A DNA stretch of 64,000 bases. It comes from Chitinophagales bacterium. Its GTDB lineage: Bacteria > Bacteroidota > Bacteroidia > Chitinophagales > Chitinophagaceae. Location: contig JACJXR010000002.1 of NCBI GenBank assembly GCA_020636505.1, forward strand, positions 381,807 to 445,806, read 5' to 3'. The notes under the pieces were generated by a model. It made no database searches, was not told where the DNA came from, and saw only the letters and a program-made list of their open reading frames with translations. A program made the translations under genes and the position numbers. Of this stretch, positions 51,628 to 59,809 are shown piece after piece; position 1 is the first letter of the stretch, and the number at the start of each line of letters is the position of its first letter.

Positions 51628-51655
51628 AAAAGTCCCGTCTTTCGACGGGACTTTT
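51628..51655. terminator. bidirectional terminator
   Basis: AAAAGTCCCGTC (51628-51639), loop tttc, GACGGGACTTTT (51644-51655): a perfect 12-bp stem with flanking A and T runs, between converging genes. Confidence 0.9.
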
Positions 51656-51677
51656 CAATATCTATACTAATCAGTGA

Positions 51678-53411
51678 TTAGTTTCTTCTCAAGTTCGGGA
51701 ACGGAGGAGCTACGTTAGCAGGTCCTTCTTCACCAGGAAGAGCAGCGCGATACATTACAGAGTTAGGATCACCCGCTTGTCCGTATTGGAATATGAAGCG
51801 GTTACGATCGATACCATGTGTTTCGCTCATGTACTGGATGATTGCGTTAACGCGATCCCAAGAACGTTGCTGTTGGATCTTGCTTTGGTTACCTGCACCT
51901 GTGATAACAACTTTACAAGTTGGAGCTGCACCCATTTGAGCAGCAAGACCTGAAAGCTGACCTTGAGCAGCAGGGCTGATCTTAGTAGCGCTACCGGAGA
52001 ACAGGATGCTACCTGCACCGATGTTGCTACAAGCAGAACCTCTAACCTCACAACCGTCAGGACAAGGGCACTTACCAACACCGTCTGCGTCAACAGGCTG
52101 ACATTCTGTTGGAGTGATCAATTGCTTATCGCGATCGTCAGGAACACCGTCACCATCAGTATCAAGCGGACAACCATGGCTGTCAACAGCGATACCGGCA
52201 GGAGTTCCGGGACACTTGTCGAATTGGTCAGTGATACCGTCACCGTCAGAATCAGGAAGAGTCGGATCAGGAAGTATCATATGACGTGGGTAGCTAAGCT
52301 CGTTGTAAGCGTGGTCAAGCGGGTTCATCCAGTATAGAGGTTCAACCGCTTTGTTTTTGTTACCCAAGTTGAAGTTAAGACCAAGAGAAAGGTAGTTGAT
52401 ACCATCGTTTTGGTTAGAAAGTACCGGATCACCACTGATTTGGTGAGCCCAACGAACACCATCCAAAAGATCTTCATCCCAAGGCAATGTTACGCGATCT
52501 TCAAGTGAGATGTTAATGCGTCTGCTAACACGGAACTGAAGACCCATACCGAAGCTAGGAGCAAAGTTCAAAGTCTTATTGTTGAATATTTCAGGACGAC
52601 GACGGTCACGCTCGTTCTCTGCTTCTGTTTCGTAAGTACCGTCAAGACCTGCTTTAAGAGCGTCTTGAATTTGCTTTCTGTTTTCGTTGATCTGAGGAAG
52701 AACTTGCGCACCACCTGTGATCTGGTCGAAATCATATCTTTGGTAGTTACCGTCCAATGCATCAACACGAGTGTTGAACGCGATGGCACCGATACCTATC
52801 AAACCGTAAACAGAAAGACCTGTTTTCGCTTTGTGGAATCTGATGTTGTTGATGTTCGCCATCAAATCCAAGTTCAACTGGTGTGCTTCCATTCTGTAGT
52901 TCCAGAAAACCGGATCGGTAACAGTTGGAGCAGAGATACCAGGGATACCCGGTATTGGCTGATAACCGGTGCTGGTCCAAGCAGTGTTGTATCTGTAGTT
53001 TCTGTCCTCTTGCCAAGAAAGGCCTTTTGCTATACCGTAGTTGTACTGCAAACGAGTAGAAATCACATAACCCCAAGACTTACGAATGTGGGCATGGAAA
53101 CCATAACCACCTTTCTTCCAGAGCATCAATGAAGGAACGTCACCTGATACGTTGTACAGACCGCCACCAACACCAAGTTCCCACATATTACGTGGTTTTG
53201 CAGGGAATGCATATTGGTGATTAAGGAATTTGCGGTGCTGATCCATACGGTATCTCGGAACGTAGTTTGAATCAAGAACATCGTAGCTGACACCACGATA
53301 TGTCATATCGCGGCCCGACCACTGTGCTCCTGAACTTTCCTGAGCAAATGCAGGTTGTGTAGCCAAAGCGGCACACATTCCAGCAAGCAATAGGTACTTT
53401 TTGTTGACCAT
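51678..53411 (-). CDS. OmpA-family protein with thrombospondin type 3-like repeats
   Basis: A 577-residue outer-membrane protein; signal peptide about 1-23 (ends PAFA). An N-terminal ~330-residue region is beta-rich. Calcium-binding DSDGDGITDQFDKCPGTPAG (~389-408) and DTDGDGVPDDRDK form a TSP3-like linker; a Cys-rich patch (CQPVDADGVGKCPCPDGC) follows. The C-terminal OmpA-like domain (~460-560) is atypical: the peptidoglycan-binding D and R positions are not in the standard N-x-x-L-S-x-x-R-A form (QQQRSWDRVNAIIQYM). Codon use is very uniform (tct, cgt, gtt, act-rich), as in highly expressed genes. It has a full promoter upstream. Confidence 0.85.
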   Translation of the reverse strand: MVNKKYLLLAGMCAALATQPAFAQESSGAQWSGRDMTYRGVSYDVLDSNYVPRYRMDQHRKFLNHQYAFPAKPRNMWELGVGGGLYNVSGDVPSLMLWKKGGYGFHAHIRKSWGYVISTRLQYNYGIAKGLSWQEDRNYRYNTAWTSTGYQPIPGIPGISAPTVTDPVFWNYRMEAHQLNLDLMANINNIRFHKAKTGLSVYGLIGIGAIAFNTRVDALDGNYQRYDFDQITGGAQVLPQINENRKQIQDALKAGLDGTYETEAENERDRRRPEIFNNKTLNFAPSFGMGLQFRVSRRINISLEDRVTLPWDEDLLDGVRWAHQISGDPVLSNQNDGINYLSLGLNFNLGNKNKAVEPLYWMNPLDHAYNELSYPRHMILPDPTLPDSDGDGITDQFDKCPGTPAGIAVDSHGCPLDTDGDGVPDDRDKQLITPTECQPVDADGVGKCPCPDGCEVRGSACSNIGAGSILFSGSATKISPAAQGQLSGLAAQMGAAPTCKVVITGAGNQSKIQQQRSWDRVNAIIQYMSETHGIDRNRFIFQYGQAGDPNSVMYRAALPGEEGPANVAPPFPNLRRN

Positions 53412-53482
53412 AACAGATTGTTTATTTAAGAATTTTGGTTAACTCTTGTTTTTGAACGTTTTAAATACGTAAAAGTTTGCGA

Positions 53483-53513
53483 CAAAGGTATATCAGAGGT
53501 TTCAAAAAAACAA
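53483..53513 (-). promoter_or_regulatory. promoter of the OmpA-family gene
   Basis: On the minus strand TTG (53511-53513), a 20-nt spacer, then TACCTTTG (53483-53490): both Bacteroidota promoter elements at good spacing. The leader to ATG 53411 would be about 65-70 nt and AT-rich, as in strongly expressed outer-membrane protein genes. Confidence 0.7.
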
Positions 53514-53641
53514 AGAACAAAAAGTAATTTTATTTTATGCTTTTTGTACTGATTTTAACCAATTATTGTACCAAAGAACTACTTTTACCCGCACTTTTCC
53601 AAGGCGTCTCTTGTTAATTTATAGTTATTGCAATTGTGCCC

Positions 53642-54604
53642 ATGCAGTCTGTCAAAAAGGTTATTGGTAAAGAACTTGCGCTCTTCGAGAGTCGGTTCGC
53701 TGAGCACGTGAAAGGCTCAAACCCTTTGCTGGACAGGATTATGCGCTTTATCATCAAGCGTAAGGGCAAGCAGATGCGCCCCATGTTCGTACTGCTTTCG
53801 GCCGCCGTTTCTGGGGGTATAAACGACCGTACATACCGCGCTGCATCGCTTATTGAGCTACTCCATACCGCCACTTTGGTACACGACGATGTTGTGGATA
53901 ACGCCATGGTTAGGCGTAATTTCTTGTCTATCAATGCCTTATGGAAAAACAAGGTAGCCGTATTGGTGGGCGATTATTTGCTCTCAAAAGGGTTGCTGCT
54001 TTCTTTAGAACACGATGATTATCAAATACTTAAGATAACATCAAGGGCGGTGAAAGAGATGAGTGAGGGGGAGCTGCTGCAGATGGAAAAAGCACGCAAA
54101 TTAGACATCGAGGAATCCACATATTTTGACATCATACGTGGAAAAACTTCTTCACTTTTATCGGCCGCTTGCTCAGCCGGAGCATATTCAGCCACCGAAA
54201 ATCAGGAAACAACCGAATTTTTTCGCCTTTTCGGCGAATATGTGGGCATCGCCTTCCAAATAAAAGACGACCTGTTCGACTACGGCCAAGATAACATCGG
54301 CAAACCGACAGGTATCGACATCAAGGAGAAGAAGATGACCCTACCCCTAATTTACACGCTACAAAACACCGACCGTGCCACCAAGCGCAAGATCATCTAC
54401 ATCGTCAAGAACCATAACACCGACAAAGAGAAAGTGCAGGAGGTGATAGACATCGTTCATGGGTCGGGAGGGATAGAGTATGCCGTCACCAAAATGATGG
54501 AGTACCGGTCCAAGGCCTTGGAGATGTTGGGACAGTATCCCGAGTCGGATGCCAAATCGGCACTCATCGAATTAGTGAATTACGTAATAGATCGCAAGCA
54601 CTGA
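53642..54604 (+). CDS. polyprenyl diphosphate synthase (trans-type)
   Basis: A 320-residue all-helical prenyltransferase that extends farnesyl or similar diphosphate with isopentenyl diphosphate, giving the side chain of menaquinone. First Asp-rich motif HDDVVD (81-86) followed by RR; second motif KDDLFDYG (~208-215), FQIKDD before it; GKQMRPMF near the N-terminus binds IPP. The residue five positions before the first motif is Ala (ATLVHDD), consistent with a medium/long-chain synthase. Chain length cannot be read with certainty. ATG 53642 chosen over a GTG two codons earlier. Confidence 0.9.
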   Translation: MQSVKKVIGKELALFESRFAEHVKGSNPLLDRIMRFIIKRKGKQMRPMFVLLSAAVSGGINDRTYRAASLIELLHTATLVHDDVVDNAMVRRNFLSINALWKNKVAVLVGDYLLSKGLLLSLEHDDYQILKITSRAVKEMSEGELLQMEKARKLDIEESTYFDIIRGKTSSLLSAACSAGAYSATENQETTEFFRLFGEYVGIAFQIKDDLFDYGQDNIGKPTGIDIKEKKMTLPLIYTLQNTDRATKRKIIYIVKNHNTDKEKVQEVIDIVHGSGGIEYAVTKMMEYRSKALEMLGQYPESDAKSALIELVNYVIDRKH

Positions 54605-54646
54605 TATTCCGTTTTCCCCGGTCAACTTATTAAGGGTTGCTTTGTT

Positions 54647-54654
54647 TATTTTTG
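54647..54654 (+). promoter_or_regulatory. putative -7 element of uvrA copy 2
   Basis: TATTTTTG followed by ctatcc, exactly as upstream of uvrA copy 1, and again 12 nt before the ATG. The two proteins share no such DNA identity, so the leader is conserved separately. Confidence 0.55.
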
Positions 54655-54666
54655 CTATCCTCAATT

Positions 54667-57516
54667 ATGGCGACAAAGGAAGGGACAACCTCAAAAGGAT
54701 TTATTGAAGTTTCTGGAGCAAGGGTACACAACCTGAAGAACATAGATGTGCGCATACCCAAAAACCAATTGGTGGTCATCACCGGCATCAGCGGCTCGGG
54801 TAAGTCCTCTTTGGCATTCGATACCATCTTTGCCGAAGGGCAACGTCGATACATGGAAAGTTTTGCGGCTTATGCCCGTCAATTCCTCGGCGATCTGGAA
54901 CGCCCCGACGTTGACAAAATATCGGGCCTCTCCCCTGTCATCTCCATTGAGCAAAAAACAACCAACCGCAATCCGCGCTCAACAGTAGGTACTGTTACCG
55001 AAGTGTATGACTTCATGCGATTGCTGTACGCCCGTGCCGGTGAGGCATACTCTTACAACACGGGTAAGAAGATGGTGCGCTTCAGCGAAGAGGAAATTGT
55101 CAACCATATAGAAGAACATTTTGACGGGAAGAAGATAGTATTGCTTGCACCAATCGTAAGAGGGCGTAAAGGACATTACCGCGAATTGTTCGAGCAGTTT
55201 CGCAAACAAGGATATGTGCGTGTACGTGTTGATGGCGAAGTGATGGAGCTGAAAGAACGCATGCAGTTGGACCGTTACAAGATACACGATATAGAGTTGG
55301 TGATAGACCGTCTGAAAGTGCAGCCCGATGCCAAAGCTCGCACAAGCCAAAGCATTCAGAAGAGTTTGGAGATGGGTAAAGGTTTGATGTTCGTATTGGA
55401 TATGGACACCAACGAAGTGTCTCAATTCAGCAGGCAGTTGATGTGCGCAGACACAGGACTTTCTTACGAAGAACCATCGCCGAATACCTTCTCTTTCAAC
55501 TCGCCATACGGTGCATGCCCAAGATGCAAAGGGTTAGGCAAAGTGTATCAGGTGAATATGGAAGAAGTGTTACCCGACACCTCAAAAAGCATTAGCGAAG
55601 GTGGTATCACTCCACTTGGTGAAGAGCGTGATTCATGGACCTTCAAGCAAGCGATGATAGTTGCAAAGAAGAGTAAGATATCGCTCACCAAACCCATCAA
55701 AGACCTCAGCGAAAAACAATTGAACATACTCCTTTACGGAAACGAAGAAGGAGCCATCACATACACCGAAGCAGACGAATACGACTATGCGGAGAAGCTG
55801 ACAGAACACAACTACGAAGGCATTGTGAACATGTTGCTGCGTTGGTTTCACGAAACTTCGTCGGATGCCATACGCGACTGGGCAGAGACATACATGCAGT
55901 TGAACACTTGTCCCGAATGCGAAGGCACACGTTTAAAGAAAGAGAGCCTTTGGTTCAAGGTGGATGAAAAGAACATTGCAGAATTGGCGGAACAGTCTTT
56001 GCAAAAAATGGCGGATTGGTTTGAAGATGTTGAAAGTAGACTGAGCAATAAACAACAAGTAATAGCCAAAGACATTCTTAAAGAGATTCGCGACCGGTTG
56101 AAATTTTTATTGGATGTAGGATTGCATTACCTCACACTCAATAGACCAACACGTACACTCAGTGGTGGAGAAAGCCAGCGCATACGTTTGGCCACACAAA
56201 TAGGTTCTCAACTTACAGGCATCACATATATACTCGATGAGCCGAGCATCGGCTTGCACCAACGCGACAACCACAGACTGATAGAAGCATTGAAAAATTT
56301 ACGCGATGGTGGCAACAGTGTATTGGTGGTGGAGCATGACAAGGACATCATGTTGGCCGCCGATCATTTGATAGACATCGGTCCTGCTGCGGGTACACAC
56401 GGTGGACGGATAGTGAGTGAAGGAAAGCCTGCCGATGTGATAAAAACACATACCAAAACCGCAGGATACCTGAATCATGAATTGGCGATAAAAGTACCTG
56501 AGGAAAGACGCAAAGGTAATGGTAAAAAACTAAAGCTGACAGGAGCAAGCGGCAACAACTTAAAAGATGTAACGCTTGAATTACCATTGGGTGCATTCAT
56601 TTGCATTACCGGAGTATCGGGCAGTGGTAAGAGTACACTCATTAACGAAACGCTCTACCCTTTATTGGCAAAGCACTGCTATAAAAACTTCAAGCAAGTG
56701 CCGATGCCGTATAAAAAAATAAACGGGCTGCAACATATAGACAAAGTGGTAGAGATAGACCAAAGTCCGATTGGCCGTACACCACGCAGCAATCCTGCAA
56801 CCTATTGTGGTTTCTTCACAGACATACGCACGCTGTTTGCGCAAATACCAGAAGCAAAAATTCGTGGATACAACGCAGGGCGTTTCTCCTTCAACGTAAA
56901 AGGTGGAAGGTGCGAAGAATGTCGTGGTGGTGGACAGCGTGTGATAGAAATGAATTTCTTACCCGATGTATATGTGCCATGCGAAAAGTGCAATGGGTTG
57001 CGCTACAATCGTGAGACACTCGAGATACGCTACAAAGGGAAGTCGATAGCAGATGTGCTGAACATGACGGTGGACGATGCTGTTGCCTTTTTCAAGAATG
57101 TACACTTCCTACACAGGAAAATAAAAACACTGCAAGACGTTGGCCTTGGTTATGTAACACTCGGACAAAGTGCTGTAACGCTTAGTGGTGGTGAAGCACA
57201 GCGTGTGAAGTTGGCGACCGAACTTTCCAAACGAGATACGGGACAAACCATCTACATACTTGACGAGCCGACTACGGGGCTACACTTTCAGGATATAGAA
57301 CACCTGCTATCTGTACTGAACAGATTAGTAGAACGTGGCAACACCGTGCTTGTAATTGAACACAACCTTGATGTGATAAAAGTGGCCGACCATATTGTGG
57401 ATATGGGACCCGAAGGCGGACAAGGCGGTGGAGATGTAGTGGCACAAGGCACTCCCGAAGAAGTGGTGAAAGTAAAAGCCAGTCACACCGGCAGGTATTT
57501 GAAGGAGGAGTTGTAG
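54667..57516 (+). CDS. uvrA: excinuclease ABC subunit A, copy 2
   Basis: A 949-residue UvrA with all canonical elements: Walker A GISGSGKSS and GVSGSGKST, signatures LSGGESQRIRL and LSGGEAQRVKL, Walker B YILDEPSIGLH and YILDEPTTGLH, and zinc Cys pairs CPRC/CPEC and CEEC/CEKC. Nothing is missing that would mark it as a degenerate or self-resistance UvrA. The deduced proteins align throughout with copy 1 but differ at many positions (for example YCGFFTDIRTLFA against YIKAWDEMRKLYA). ATG 54667 is chosen. Having two complete uvrA genes is known in Bacteroidota. Confidence 0.95.
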   Translation: MATKEGTTSKGFIEVSGARVHNLKNIDVRIPKNQLVVITGISGSGKSSLAFDTIFAEGQRRYMESFAAYARQFLGDLERPDVDKISGLSPVISIEQKTTNRNPRSTVGTVTEVYDFMRLLYARAGEAYSYNTGKKMVRFSEEEIVNHIEEHFDGKKIVLLAPIVRGRKGHYRELFEQFRKQGYVRVRVDGEVMELKERMQLDRYKIHDIELVIDRLKVQPDAKARTSQSIQKSLEMGKGLMFVLDMDTNEVSQFSRQLMCADTGLSYEEPSPNTFSFNSPYGACPRCKGLGKVYQVNMEEVLPDTSKSISEGGITPLGEERDSWTFKQAMIVAKKSKISLTKPIKDLSEKQLNILLYGNEEGAITYTEADEYDYAEKLTEHNYEGIVNMLLRWFHETSSDAIRDWAETYMQLNTCPECEGTRLKKESLWFKVDEKNIAELAEQSLQKMADWFEDVESRLSNKQQVIAKDILKEIRDRLKFLLDVGLHYLTLNRPTRTLSGGESQRIRLATQIGSQLTGITYILDEPSIGLHQRDNHRLIEALKNLRDGGNSVLVVEHDKDIMLAADHLIDIGPAAGTHGGRIVSEGKPADVIKTHTKTAGYLNHELAIKVPEERRKGNGKKLKLTGASGNNLKDVTLELPLGAFICITGVSGSGKSTLINETLYPLLAKHCYKNFKQVPMPYKKINGLQHIDKVVEIDQSPIGRTPRSNPATYCGFFTDIRTLFAQIPEAKIRGYNAGRFSFNVKGGRCEECRGGGQRVIEMNFLPDVYVPCEKCNGLRYNRETLEIRYKGKSIADVLNMTVDDAVAFFKNVHFLHRKIKTLQDVGLGYVTLGQSAVTLSGGEAQRVKLATELSKRDTGQTIYILDEPTTGLHFQDIEHLLSVLNRLVERGNTVLVIEHNLDVIKVADHIVDMGPEGGQGGGDVVAQGTPEEVVKVKASHTGRYLKEEL

Positions 57517-57527
57517 GAGTTATCCAA

Positions 57528-58019
57528 TCACCTCGTAAATGTGTAGGTGTAGTCGGAATCCATGCAATAAAACAGAGAACAGTTTTTCTTGACACCTAGT
57601 AGCTTCCCTTCTATATGAAGTTTTTCTCCGGTTTCTGTTGCAAGCTTGGCCACCATATTCATATAGTACTGATCATAATTACCGGTTCCCATACCTTGAC
57701 CTATACTACGCTCCATTTCTTTCGTAATATCCCATTCGCCACTATATAGTTTCCCTTCACCTGTTTTGAACGTAATGGTACCATCTTCATTTAGTGTTGC
57801 TGTGCTACCTTTAAAACTGTTGATATGACTTGTGGCTGTGGGAGACACCGTATTTTTCTTCGACTTTAATACAGGCTTCCTAGCCTGAACATCCGACACT
57901 TGCCATTCGCCGACCATTTTAGCCTCATACTTTTTATACTTATGTTCTTGAGCATGTATTTGAGACAGCGTTAAAAAGCACAATAGAGTAAGAGTAAGGG
58001 TTAACAGTTTTCTTTTCAT
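57528..58019 (-). CDS. small secreted protein with a G-x-W lipocalin-like start
   Basis: A 163-residue protein from ATG 58019; signal peptide about 1-23 (MKRKLLTLTLTLLCFLTLSQ, ending IHAQ). After KYKKYEAKMV comes GEWQVSDVQ, the G-x-W pattern that opens lipocalin-like folds; later STATLNEDGTITFKTGEGKL and YSGEWDIT read as beta strands. Fold placement is inference. The first ORF start (58052) lacks a signal layout. Part of a minus-strand group of four small genes. Confidence 0.6.
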   Translation of the reverse strand: MKRKLLTLTLTLLCFLTLSQIHAQEHKYKKYEAKMVGEWQVSDVQARKPVLKSKKNTVSPTATSHINSFKGSTATLNEDGTITFKTGEGKLYSGEWDITKEMERSIGQGMGTGNYDQYYMNMVAKLATETGEKLHIEGKLLGVKKNCSLFYCMDSDYTYTFTR

Positions 58020-58066
58020 TTGATATTTTTTATCGGACCAACTAATATACAACTCGTATCTACAAT

Positions 58067-58705
58067 TTACTCCTTTTCTGTTCTTGTAAAGTTTCCTATG
58101 CGATAGTTGAGTCCGAGCACCAATTGCTCAGGAAATGCAAACCAAGTATTGCCAAACCCCGGCTGATAGTTCAAACGACTTCCCCCTAGACTGTAATCGC
58201 GCTTAAAGTAACCTACCTGATAACCTGCACGCACGTCCAAATATTTGTTAAGGTAAATATCGATACCCGGCGACACTGCAAAACCATGTTGCATTCCACT
58301 AACTTTAGTTACTTCATTAGGGTCCCATGATGAGTTTACGGATATGCCTCGTGTTGCCTCTTCATTATACTGTGAGCCTATATACATCACCTGCAACCAT
58401 AAAGACAGTTTCTTTTTTGGGAAAGGCAGCATTCCCTTCAAGCCTACCTTCCAGTAAACACCATTCAGCGATTTAACATCAATATTGTCATCAACTTTTA
58501 TCGGCCCACGTAAAGGACGAAGTGTTGCACCACCTGTAAACGTTGCCCCAACAAAACGATTGAAGAAATATTCCGCTTGTAGATCGGGAGTACCTGCGGC
58601 CAAGGGAGCAAGGTTTATCCCTATATTGATCCGAGAAGGGAAGTTGTGTTGAGCAACCATCGAAAAAGGCAACAACAACATTAGGGCTGTCAGTATAGGT
58701 TTCAT
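58067..58705 (-). CDS. outer-membrane beta-barrel-like secreted protein
   Basis: A 212-residue protein from ATG 58705; signal peptide about 1-19 (MKPILTALMLLLPFSMVAQ). The rest has alternating strands (INIGINLAPLAAGTPDLQAE, FVGATFTGGATLRPL, YLDVRAGYQVGYFKRDYSLG) and ends GLNYRIGNFTRTEKE, consistent with an eight-stranded barrel. It resembles small Bacteroidota outer-membrane proteins (DUF3575-like), but the match is uncertain. It lies 48 nt upstream of the G-x-W protein gene. Confidence 0.6.
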   Translation of the reverse strand: MKPILTALMLLLPFSMVAQHNFPSRINIGINLAPLAAGTPDLQAEYFFNRFVGATFTGGATLRPLRGPIKVDDNIDVKSLNGVYWKVGLKGMLPFPKKKLSLWLQVMYIGSQYNEEATRGISVNSSWDPNEVTKVSGMQHGFAVSPGIDIYLNKYLDVRAGYQVGYFKRDYSLGGSRLNYQPGFGNTWFAFPEQLVLGLNYRIGNFTRTEKE

Positions 58706-58761
58706 TGTAGAGCATTTGCGTAGCCTATACAATAACTGTGCCCGTATAGATTTGGTAACAA

Positions 58762-59160
58762 TTATTTCAAACCCACACTACGATAATACTCATCCAATCG
58801 AGCTTGTTCATCCTCATCATGTATATGTTCTATACGCTCTATCTTATTATCGAGGTTGACAGTTACTTTTTGCTTGCATCTGTGGGTATACTCTTTGCCT
58901 TGATGTGTCAGATAATCTGTGAAATGTACATAGTATTCATTGTCGCTTACAGGCTCAACCCTGCTCTCTCCCCAAACCAACTTGTCCAACTTCTTACGAC
59001 CGGCTATCATATTATCTTCATACGAATTGGCTATGGCCACAGGCCCGGTCAAGGTCTCGTCACCAATTACATACACACAGTCGTCCGTCAACAATGCGCG
59101 TGTTGTTGCAAAATCATCTTTATCCAATGCTTGTCCAAATTGCTGAGCAATCTGTTTCAT
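58762..59160 (-). CDS. NTF2/SnoaL-like protein
   Basis: A 132-residue soluble protein with the cone-shaped NTF2-like fold pattern: helix KQIAQQFGQALDKDDFATTR, ALLTDDCVYVIGDETLTGP (~22-40), then VHFTDYLTHQGKEYTH and VNLDNKIERIEHIHDEDE. Such proteins are hydrolases, isomerases or binding proteins; no reaction is implied. No signal peptide. A terminator hairpin precedes it on the minus strand. Confidence 0.75.
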   Translation of the reverse strand: MKQIAQQFGQALDKDDFATTRALLTDDCVYVIGDETLTGPVAIANSYEDNMIAGRKKLDKLVWGESRVEPVSDNEYYVHFTDYLTHQGKEYTHRCKQKVTVNLDNKIERIEHIHDEDEQARLDEYYRSVGLK

Positions 59161-59176
59161 ACATATAAATATACCA

Positions 59177-59202
59177 TAAAAAAGCCCGCCGATAGGTGGG
59201 CT
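59177..59202 (-). terminator. intrinsic terminator
   Basis: On the minus strand AGCCCACC pairs with GGCGGGCT (59183-59190 with 59195-59202; one G-T wobble, 4-nt loop gata) and is followed by six T. It ends the transcript of the gene at 59219. Confidence 0.8.
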
Positions 59203-59218
59203 AATAACTTTTTCAACT

Positions 59219-59698
59219 CTACTCTACATCAAACGATTCGGTCTTCCGTAACCAATAATGATAATCCCCATTCCTGAAATAGAAAACCTTCCACTTATCC
59301 TCAAAACGATAACTAAACCTATCCAACGGAAGCAATGCCCTACCAATATATTTCAATGAAAAATTGTAGGTTAATCCTGTTGTTCCATGAGGAGTATCTG
59401 TAAATAATACCCATTGCCCCTTATGAACTGCGGTATCTTCATCGGTACGATGTTCGAATGTGAAATCTTTGAAGAACACAAACTCATCATTTTTGTGCTT
59501 CTCTATAAACTTATCAGCTTTTGCTTTATCTATTTTAAACTGTTTACCACCACCAATATATTTAGGGCCTTTCCACTCGATCTTTTCAACTTTCCATTTA
59601 CCAAAAAGATTGCGTTGGTGTTTATGATATTTCTCATCGTCCTTAGCCATAAGAACCAATGGCACAAGCAGCAAAAGGGTTACAAGTAATTTCTTCAT
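59219..59698 (-). CDS. small secreted protein with a G-x-W lipocalin-like start
   Basis: A 159-residue protein; signal peptide about 1-18 (MKKLLVTLLLLVPLVLMA). FGKWKVEKIEWKG (~32-44) is again a G-x-W opening, followed by a Lys-rich segment and strands FVFFKDFTFEH, KGQWVLF and KWKVFYF, ending DYHYWLRKTESFDVE. It may be a distant relative of the gene at 57528. Function unknown. It has its own terminator downstream. Confidence 0.6.
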   Translation of the reverse strand: MKKLLVTLLLLVPLVLMAKDDEKYHKHQRNLFGKWKVEKIEWKGPKYIGGGKQFKIDKAKADKFIEKHKNDEFVFFKDFTFEHRTDEDTAVHKGQWVLFTDTPHGTTGLTYNFSLKYIGRALLPLDRFSYRFEDKWKVFYFRNGDYHYWLRKTESFDVE

Positions 59699-59754
59699 AA
59701 GGCTTATTTAAGTGAATAATATCTAAAGATAATCACCTGCTTGATTTATCATAC

Positions 59755-59785
59755 CATAAAAACAGCCCGCCTATGGCGGGCTGTT
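59755..59785 (-). terminator. intrinsic terminator of the PKD/T9SS gene
   Basis: AACAGCCCGCC (59761-59771), loop tat, GGCGGGCTGTT (59775-59785): perfect 11-bp stem; on the minus strand a T-rich run follows. It lies 25 nt past the stop. Confidence 0.85.
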
Positions 59786-59809
59786 GCAATTATTTATGTT
59801 GACCTAAGT

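Noticed and set aside
54667..57516. Second uvrA as a drug-resistance or truncated UvrA2-type protein
   Set aside because: All Walker, signature and zinc motifs are intact and the length is normal.
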